Part shown: positions 1-4,353 of the stretch, in pieces
Layout of the letters: each line of letters begins with the position of its first letter
Numbering within the stretch: the stretch's first letter is position 1
Source: Mycobacterium sp.
GTDB lineage: Bacteria; Actinomycetota; Actinomycetes; Mycobacteriales; Mycobacteriaceae
Direction: 5' to 3'
DNA length: 5,895 nucleotides
NCBI GenBank assembly: GCA_029256565.1
Contig: JAQSXQ010000139.1
Location: 1-5,895 of the forward strand
Position numbers and translations under genes: made by a program
Notes under the pieces: model-generated
Databases searched by the model: none
What the model was told of the DNA's origin: nothing
Seen by the model: only the letters and a program-made list of their open reading frames with translations

Positions 1-653
1 GGCCCCGGATCGGCCGCGCGGACCAGCCCGTCGGCCAGTGCCTGAGCCCGGTCCAGGTCGCCCTCGAGGACTGCCGCCGTCGTCTGCCCGAACGCGCCCG
101 TGAACCGTAGCAGTCCGGGGTGACCCGCGGCGACGGCGCGCATCGCCAGGTCGTCGACGTCGCCGAACGACCCCATCCGCGCGTGGCACAGCGCCGCTGC
201 CGCGGCTGCCCACCCGACGGCCTGATCGTCGGCGTCGGCGGAGGCGAGCACCCGGCCCGAGATCTCCATCGCCCGCGCCGGGCTGCCGGCATTCATGGCG
301 AACGTGCCCAGCAGGGCGTCGATCGTCGCACCGGCAGGCGCCGTCGAGACACGCTCGCGGGTGGTTCGCAGGAACGCCGTCGCCCGCTCCGGCTCGTCGA
401 GCATCCAGAATTGGTTGGCCGCCCGCGGCAAGGCCCACGACAGCAGATCGGTCTCGCTCAGCGTCGACGGATCCACCTCGGCGAGCACGGCGTCGGCGTC
501 ACGTCCGCGTCCCTGCCACGCCAGCGCCTGAGCCAGAATGAGTCGCGCGGACAGCAGGTTTCCGTCGGCGAGGGCGGCGCGGCCTAGTTCCTCGGCCGAC
601 TCCAGATCGCCCCGGTCCAACGCGTCGGATGCCGCGGCGATTCGATCGACCAC
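1..653 (-). CDS. Helical-repeat (TPR/MalT-like) protein, Rv1204c-like, N-terminal part
   Basis: Reading the minus strand from a GTG at 653 gives about 217 codons open to the window edge; the C-terminus lies outside. The protein is Ala/Leu-rich and helical. A loop pattern such as RGDLESAEE recurs near residues 14, 49, 85, 121, 160 and 197, a period of about 36-39 residues, as in TPR or MalT-type hairpins. This resembles the middle region of large LuxR-family (LAL) regulators. No Walker A or B motif is visible, and no in-frame ATG, GTG or TTG occurs for at least 75 bases upstream of 653, so an N-terminal ATPase seems absent. Whether a C-terminal LuxR helix-turn-helix exists cannot be seen. The start is supported by a -10 box (660-665) spaced for a leaderless mRNA. 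Divergent from the LOG gene, as Rv1204c is from Rv1205. That it is coding is fairly sure; a regulatory role is inference. Confidence 0.72.
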   Translation of the reverse strand, partial: MVDRIAAASDALDRGDLESAEELGRAALADGNLLSARLILAQALAWQGRGRDADAVLAEVDPSTLSETDLLSWALPRAANQFWMLDEPERATAFLRTTRERVSTAPAGATIDALLGTFAMNAGSPARAMEISGRVLASADADDQAVGWAAAAAALCHARMGSFGDVDDLAMRAVAAGHPGLLRFTGAFGQTTAAVLEGDLDRAQALADGLVRAADPG

Positions 654-665
654 GGCCGAAGTGTA
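653..665 (-). promoter_or_regulatory. -10 box and leaderless start of the helical-repeat gene
   Basis: On the minus strand TACACT (665 to 660) fits the mycobacterial TANNNT -10. Six bases separate it from the GTG at 653, so transcription would begin on the first base of the start codon. No convincing -35 is seen 16-19 bases further up, and no Shine-Dalgarno sequence precedes the GTG. The call rests on spacing and motif only. Confidence 0.5.
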
Positions 666-668
666 GGA

Positions 669-715
669 CCGGCCGGCTACCCGCCGTGGCCGTTCACCAC
701 CGTTGCCCCGGCCGG
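669..715. repeat. Pair of CCGGCCGG palindromes in the divergent promoter region
   Basis: The perfect 8-bp palindrome CCGGCCGG occurs at 669-676 and again at 708-715, 39 bp centre to centre. The right copy directly abuts the -10 of the LOG promoter. The left copy lies 3 bp upstream of the minus-strand -10. Each promoter therefore has one copy in its spacer. This could be a pair of operator half-sites for a regulator acting on both genes, or chance in GC-rich DNA. Confidence 0.35.
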
Positions 716-728
716 TAGGTTGCTCTCG
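693..728 (+). promoter_or_regulatory. SigA-like promoter of the LOG gene, leaderless
   Basis: TTCACC (693-698, four of six matches to TTGACA) lies 17 bp before TAGGTT (716-721, TANNNT). Six bases follow to the GTG at 728, so the predicted first transcribed base is the first base of the start codon. This is the most complete promoter in the window. No Shine-Dalgarno sequence is present. Confidence 0.6.
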
Positions 729-1285
729 TGGCCGACCACTCGAAGACCTGGGCCGTCTGCGTCTACTGCGCGTCCGGACCCCGACACCCCGAACTGCTGG
801 CGCTGGCCAACAGCGTCGGCACCGGCATCGCCACCCGCGGGTGGTCCCTGGTGTCGGGCGGTGGCAACGTCTCGGCGATGGGCGCGGTGGCCGACTCGGC
901 GCGGGCCAACGGCGGGCACACCATCGGCGTCATCCCCAAGGCGCTCGTCCACCGCGAGGTGGCCGACGTCAACGCCGACGAACTCGTCGTCACCGACACG
1001 ATGCGGGAACGCAAGCAGGTGATGGAGGACCGCGCCGATGCGTTCATCGTGCTGCCCGGCGGCATCGGGACGCTCGAGGAGTTCTTCGAGGCGTGGACGG
1101 CCGGCTATCTCGGCATGCACGACAAGCCGCTCGTGATGCTCGATCCGTTCGGTCACTACGACGGCCTGATGGCGTGGCTACGGGGCCTCGCCGACACCGG
1201 ATACGTCGGCCCGCGGGCGCTGGATCGGCTCATCGTGGTCGCCGACGTCGAGGAGGCGCTGGCCGCGTGTGCACCGGCCGCGTGA
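728..1285 (+). CDS. log: LOG family cytokinin riboside 5'-monophosphate phosphoribohydrolase (Rv1205-like)
   Basis: A 185-residue LOG-family (lysine-decarboxylase-like fold) protein. LOG enzymes cleave cytokinin nucleoside monophosphates, or AMP in some members, to free base plus ribose 5-phosphate in the cytosol. Visible motifs are an SGGGNVSAMG loop at residues 43-52 for nucleotide phosphate binding, MRERK at 92-96, and the family signature PGGIGTLEE at 110-118, which carries the catalytic Glu region. Length matches M. tuberculosis Rv1205 (about 187 residues), which is reported to make cytokinins and to be a Pup-proteasome substrate. The GTG at 728 is chosen because the -10 at 716-721 places the transcript start on it and the LOG N-terminal strand follows. 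fadD6 begins 31 bp after the stop but has its own promoter. Older databases may label this protein 'lysine decarboxylase', which is a misannotation. Confidence 0.92.
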   Translation: MADHSKTWAVCVYCASGPRHPELLALANSVGTGIATRGWSLVSGGGNVSAMGAVADSARANGGHTIGVIPKALVHREVADVNADELVVTDTMRERKQVMEDRADAFIVLPGGIGTLEEFFEAWTAGYLGMHDKPLVMLDPFGHYDGLMAWLRGLADTGYVGPRALDRLIVVADVEEALAACAPAA

Positions 1286-1316
1286 TCACCGTCACCCCGA
1301 TCGCTAGGGTGATCAC
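1282..1316. repeat. 9-bp inverted repeat with 17-bp loop, log-fadD6 intergenic
   Basis: GTGATCACC (1282-1290) is the exact reverse complement of GGTGATCAC (1308-1316). Each arm contains the self-palindromic GTGATCAC. In a read-through transcript from the LOG gene the arms could form a 9-bp stem over a 17-nt loop. No U-tract follows, so it is not a standard terminator. A DNA operator pair is the more likely reading because the arms coincide with promoter elements. Confidence 0.45.
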
Positions 1317-1317
1317 A
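1282..1317 (+). promoter_or_regulatory. fadD6 promoter, leaderless, framed by two GTGATCAC palindromes
   Basis: TAGGGT (1305-1310) fits TANNNT and ends seven bases before the A of the ATG at 1317, predicting a leaderless mRNA. At a 17-bp spacer the -35 position (1282-1287) reads GTGATC, three of six matches to TTGACA. The palindrome GTGATCAC occurs at 1282-1289, on the -35, and at 1309-1316, between the -10 and the start codon. A regulator bound to both would block the promoter. The left copy overlaps the LOG stop codon (1283-1285). Confidence 0.55.
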
Positions 1318-3128
1318 TGAGCGACCAGAAATCGAACACTCGCAGCAACGTCGGCCTGCTCGACATCGCCCCCCACATCCCGGGGCTGCTGATGGACACG
1401 CCGGCCATCGTGCGGGGCGCGGTCACCGGGTTCCTGGCGCGGCCGTCGGCAAAGACGTCCATCGGCAAGGTGTTTCAGGACCGCGCCGCCAAGTACGGCG
1501 ACAACGTGTTCATCCGCTTCGGCGACGAGGCGATCACCTACCGCCAGGCGAACGAGACGGTGAACCGCTACGCCGCGGTGCTGGCGTCGCGCGGGGTCGG
1601 GCACGGCGACGTCGTCGGCGTGATGCTGCGCAACTCACCGCAATCGGTGCTCATCATGCTGGCCGCCGTGAAGTGTGGCGCCGTCGCCGGAATGCTCAAC
1701 TACCACCAGCGCGGCAAGGTCCTCGCGCACAGCTTCGGCCTGCTCGACGCTCGCGCCGTGGTCGCCGAGACGGATCTGATCGAGCCCATCACCGAATGCG
1801 GCGCGGAGCCCAACGGGCTGATGACCGTGGACGACCTGCTGCAGCTCGCCACCACCGCGCCGACGACCAACCCCGCCGCGACCGCCGCCGTGCAGGCCAA
1901 GGACAAGGCGTTCTACATCTTCACCTCCGGCACCACGGGCATGCCGAAGGCCAGCGTGATGACCCACTACCGCTGGCTGCGCGCGCTCGCCGGCTTCGGT
2001 GGCCTTGGCATGCGACTGACCAGTGACGACACGCTGTACTGCTGCCTGCCGCTCTATCACAACAACGCGCTCACGGTCGCGACGTCGGCGGTGCTGAACG
2101 CCGGTGCGACGCTCGCGCTCGGCAAGTCGTTCTCGGCGTCGAAGTTCTGGGACGAAGTAATCCATTACGACGCAACGGCTTTCGTGTACATCGGCGAGAT
2201 CTGCACCTACCTGCTCAACCAGCCGCCCAAGCCGACCGACCGCAAGCACCGCGTCCGGGTGATCGCGGGCAACGGTCTGCGCCCTGCGATCTGGGACGAC
2301 TTCACCAAGCGCTTCGGCATCAAGCGGGTGTGCGAGTTCTACGCGGCCAGCGAGGGCAACACCGCCTTCCTGAACGTCTTCAACATCGACAAGACGACCG
2401 GCATCTGCCCGTCCCCGATCGCGTTCGTCGAGTACGACGGCGAGTCCGGCGAACCGCTGCGCGACGACAACGGGCGGGTGAAGAAGGTCAAGTCCGGCCA
2501 GCCCGGTCTGCTGCTCTCCAAGGTCAGCAACTTCCAGCCGTTCGACGGGTACACCGACAAGGACGCGACCGAGAAGAAGCTGATCCGCAACGCGTTCAAG
2601 GACGGCGACGTCTGGTTCAACACCGGTGACCTCATGCGGTCCCAGGGCTTCGGGCACGCGGCGTTCACCGACCGGCTCGGCGACACCTTCCGGTGGAAGG
2701 GCGAGAACGTCGCGACCACCGAGGTGGAGGCGGCCGTCTCCCTCGACCCGCAGATCGAGGAGGCCACGGTCTTCGGCGTCGAGGTGCCCGGTGCAGGTGG
2801 CCGCGCGGGCATGGTCGCGATCCAGCTGAAGGACGGCGAGGAGTTCGACGGCAAGGCACTCGCCAAGGCCGCCTACGAACACCTGCCCGGCTACGCCATT
2901 CCGCTGTTCGTCCGCGTCGTCTCCGAACTCGCGCACACCTCGACGTTCAAGAGCCAGAAGGTCGACCTGCGCAAGGAGGGCTACGGCGGCAACTCCGGTG
3001 AGGGCGACGAGGACGCCGGCGAGATCGAGGATCCGATCTACGTCCTGGCCGGCCGCGAAGAGGGCTACGTCGAGTACTACGACGATTACATCCAGGAAGT
3101 CGTCGACGGAAAGCGTCCGAAGAACTAG
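1317..3128 (+). CDS. fadD6: FATP/very-long-chain-type fatty acid--CoA ligase FadD6
   Basis: A 603-residue ANL-superfamily adenylate-forming enzyme that activates fatty acids to acyl-CoA via acyl-AMP. Visible parts: AMP-binding P-loop YIFTSGTTGMPK (residues 200-211), PLYHNN (245-250), EFYAASEGN (340-348), TGD (436-438) for ribose contact, FRWKGENV (458-465) typical of FATP/ACSVL members, and the late lysine in TSTFKSQK (541-548). The end (DPIYVLAG, then a Tyr-rich stretch) is the usual FATP tail. Length is close to M. tuberculosis FadD6 (about 597). The small excess appears to sit in an acidic Gly/Asp/Glu stretch at residues 557-572. The ATG at 1317 is fixed by the -10 spacing. No signal peptide is evident; FATP-type enzymes usually act at the membrane face. 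The gene meets the dehydrogenase tail to tail and shares a CTAG stop with it. Exact chain-length preference cannot be read from sequence. Confidence 0.93.
   Translation: MSDQKSNTRSNVGLLDIAPHIPGLLMDTPAIVRGAVTGFLARPSAKTSIGKVFQDRAAKYGDNVFIRFGDEAITYRQANETVNRYAAVLASRGVGHGDVVGVMLRNSPQSVLIMLAAVKCGAVAGMLNYHQRGKVLAHSFGLLDARAVVAETDLIEPITECGAEPNGLMTVDDLLQLATTAPTTNPAATAAVQAKDKAFYIFTSGTTGMPKASVMTHYRWLRALAGFGGLGMRLTSDDTLYCCLPLYHNNALTVATSAVLNAGATLALGKSFSASKFWDEVIHYDATAFVYIGEICTYLLNQPPKPTDRKHRVRVIAGNGLRPAIWDDFTKRFGIKRVCEFYAASEGNTAFLNVFNIDKTTGICPSPIAFVEYDGESGEPLRDDNGRVKKVKSGQPGLLLSKVSNFQPFDGYTDKDATEKKLIRNAFKDGDVWFNTGDLMRSQGFGHAAFTDRLGDTFRWKGENVATTEVEAAVSLDPQIEEATVFGVEVPGAGGRAGMVAIQLKDGEEFDGKALAKAAYEHLPGYAIPLFVRVVSELAHTSTFKSQKVDLRKEGYGGNSGEGDEDAGEIEDPIYVLAGREEGYVEYYDDYIQEVVDGKRPKN
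3125..3128. other. Shared CTAG: overlapping convergent stop codons
   Basis: The palindrome CTAG supplies TAG to fadD6 on the plus strand (3126-3128) and TAG to the dehydrogenase on the minus strand (3127-3125). The genes overlap by 4 bp tail to tail. No hairpin terminator is seen between them, so the two transcripts probably run into each other's coding region. Confidence 0.95.
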
Positions 3129-4207
3129 TCGTAGACGATGACCGCGCGGCCGAGCACGTCACCGCGCGCGATCGCCTCGAGGGTCTCGTTGACGTCCTCC
3201 CAGCGCACCCGGGTCACGGTGTGCTTGATTTGGCCTGCCTCGGCCAGCGCCAGCACTTCGGTCAGGTCGTTGTAGTTGCCCCAGAACGACCCGAAGTACG
3301 TGTACTCCCGTGACACCAGCGGGAAGAGCGGCACGTCGATGCGGTTGCCGATCAGGCCAACCGACGCGACCGCGCCCTCGGTGGCCAGCAGCGCGAACGC
3401 CAGGCGGATCGAATCCTGGGACCCCGCGCACTCGATCACCGCGTCGACCTCGGAACGCCCCGTGAGTTCCTCGAGTTCGGCACGGACGACGTCGGGCGCC
3501 TTGTCGCACACGTTGATCGCATGGTCGGCGCCGTTGTCGATGGCCATCTTCAGCTTGTCGTCGCTGCGGCCGAATGCGACGACTTCAGCACCGGCGCCCA
3601 GCAGCTTGGCGTATTGGATGCCGTAGCTGCCGAGGCCCCCTATGCCGCTGACCGCGAGCGTGCGCCCGGCGCGCAGATGGCCGGCGTCGCGCAGCTTCTT
3701 CAGCCCGCGGTACGGCGTCAGCCCCGCATCGGTCAGCGGGGCCAGCGTCTCGGGGGAGAGGCCGGTTCTCTCGGGCATCTTGATCAGGTAGCGGTAGTCG
3801 ACCGGCAGGTACTCCTGGTAGCCGCCGTGCGGGCCGAACCCCGCCCACACGCCGTGCGCGCAGAGCTGCTCGTTGCCTTCGTGGCACTGTCTGCATGCGC
3901 CGTCGCCCCAGCTGCCGAACACGACCACCTGGTCGCCCTCGGCCAGACCCGCCGAGCCCGGCACCTCGGCGCCGACGGTGTCGACCCAGCCGGCCACCTC
4001 GTGCCCGGGCGTGATGGGGAATGCCATCGCGAGGCCGTCGTCGGACCCGCCTGCGAAGTAGCCGTCGACCAGTTGGTAGTCGGTGCGGCACATTCCCGCG
4101 CCACCCACCTTGACCAGGACCTCCGTCGGCGCGATGACCGGGACGTCCACCTCTTCGAGGCGTAGTGGTTGCTTGTAGCCGTACATGCGTGCTGCCCGCA
4201 TCTTCAC
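3125..4207 (-). CDS. Zinc-dependent medium-chain alcohol dehydrogenase
   Basis: A 360-residue MDR-superfamily dehydrogenase for NAD(P)-dependent alcohol/aldehyde interconversion. Catalytic zinc ligands are visible as C40 (GMCRTD), H69-E70 (PGHEVAG) and D160 (TDAG). The structural zinc lobe has C105, C108 and C116, but the first Cys position is D102. An acidic ligand at this place is known in Sulfolobus ADH (Glu), so the site may still bind zinc. The Rossmann motif SGIGGLG is at 187-193. The residue normally acidic in NAD-specific enzymes is replaced by Gly213-Arg214, hinting at NADP(H). GTG 4207 is preferred over ATG 4201 because AAGGGAG lies 7 bases before it. The gene is opposite in strand to its neighbours, and its TAG stop overlaps the fadD6 stop. 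In M. tuberculosis the Rv1206 and Rv1207 numbers are consecutive, so it looks like an extra gene here. Substrate unknown. Confidence 0.88.
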   Translation of the reverse strand: MKMRAARMYGYKQPLRLEEVDVPVIAPTEVLVKVGGAGMCRTDYQLVDGYFAGGSDDGLAMAFPITPGHEVAGWVDTVGAEVPGSAGLAEGDQVVVFGSWGDGACRQCHEGNEQLCAHGVWAGFGPHGGYQEYLPVDYRYLIKMPERTGLSPETLAPLTDAGLTPYRGLKKLRDAGHLRAGRTLAVSGIGGLGSYGIQYAKLLGAGAEVVAFGRSDDKLKMAIDNGADHAINVCDKAPDVVRAELEELTGRSEVDAVIECAGSQDSIRLAFALLATEGAVASVGLIGNRIDVPLFPLVSREYTYFGSFWGNYNDLTEVLALAEAGQIKHTVTRVRWEDVNETLEAIARGDVLGRAVIVYD

Positions 4208-4214
4208 GAGTCCG

Positions 4215-4221
4215 CTCCCTT
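4215..4221 (-). promoter_or_regulatory. Shine-Dalgarno of the alcohol dehydrogenase
   Basis: Minus-strand AAGGGAG, 7 bases before the GTG at 4207 and 13 before the alternative in-frame ATG at 4201. It favours the GTG and shows that this mRNA has a 5' leader, unlike four of its neighbours. No clear TANNNT was found upstream on this strand. Confidence 0.65.
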
Positions 4222-4228
4222 CGGTTCG

Positions 4229-4240
4229 TGATCAAGATCA
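4229..4240. repeat. Inverted repeat TGATC-AA-GATCA upstream of the dehydrogenase
   Basis: Two perfect 5-bp arms around a 2-bp centre, 22 bp upstream of the dehydrogenase start and 113 bp upstream of folP2. With the preceding G it contains GTGATCA, seven of the eight bases of the palindrome at the fadD6 promoter. It is a candidate operator for a dimeric repressor, supported by position and symmetry only. Confidence 0.35.
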
Positions 4241-4329
4241 TCGCTCGTGCGGGCGGCTGCCGACGGGGGTTTCGGCGCGGTCCTCTGGCACCCTCCGCGC
4301 AGCCCCACGACGAGCGAGGTCTGTCTCAG

Positions 4330-4342
4330 TAGCCAGTGGCTA
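4330..4342. repeat. Inverted repeat TAGCCA-G-TGGCTA overlapping the folP2 -10
   Basis: A perfect 6-1-6 inverted repeat whose last two bases are the first two bases of the folP2 -10 hexamer. A protein bound here would cover the spacer and -10. It is a candidate operator; alternatively a chance palindrome. Confidence 0.35.
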
Positions 4343-4353
4343 GCCTGGAAGCG
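4341..4353 (+). promoter_or_regulatory. -10 box and leaderless start of folP2
   Basis: TAGCCT (4341-4346) fits TANNNT. Six bases follow to the GTG at 4353, so the predicted transcript starts on the start codon. No good -35 is seen (GGTCTG at a 17-bp spacer). No Shine-Dalgarno precedes the GTG. The remaining intergenic DNA (4208-4340) contains no gene I can support. Confidence 0.5.

Noticed and set aside
120..587. Plus-strand reading frames opposite the helical-repeat gene
   Set aside because: Arg/Gly/Pro-rich, no recognisable motif, and antisense to a minus-strand frame with good helical-repeat character. Typical shadow frames of high-GC DNA.
1282..1316. Reading the 9-bp stem as a rho-independent terminator for the LOG gene
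   Set aside because: The loop is long, no U-tract follows, and the arms coincide with fadD6 promoter elements.
2150..2200. Short AT-richer patch in fadD6
   Set aside because: Only a few codons (GAA GTA ATC CAT TAC and some GCA/GCT) depart from the norm; too small to claim transfer or an RNA element.
1635..2936. Long (433-codon) minus-strand open frame inside fadD6
   Set aside because: Exact antisense of a clear acyl-CoA synthetase; composition is typical of third-position GC bias and there is no start signal.
3128..3200. Possible terminator after fadD6
   Set aside because: No hairpin with a U-tract is visible; the region is coding for the end of the dehydrogenase.
4241..4317. 8-bp inverted repeat TCGCTCGT / ACGAGCGA with 61 bp between arms in the divergent intergenic region
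   Set aside because: Arms of this length at such distance are expected fairly often in GC-rich DNA, and they do not line up with promoter elements.
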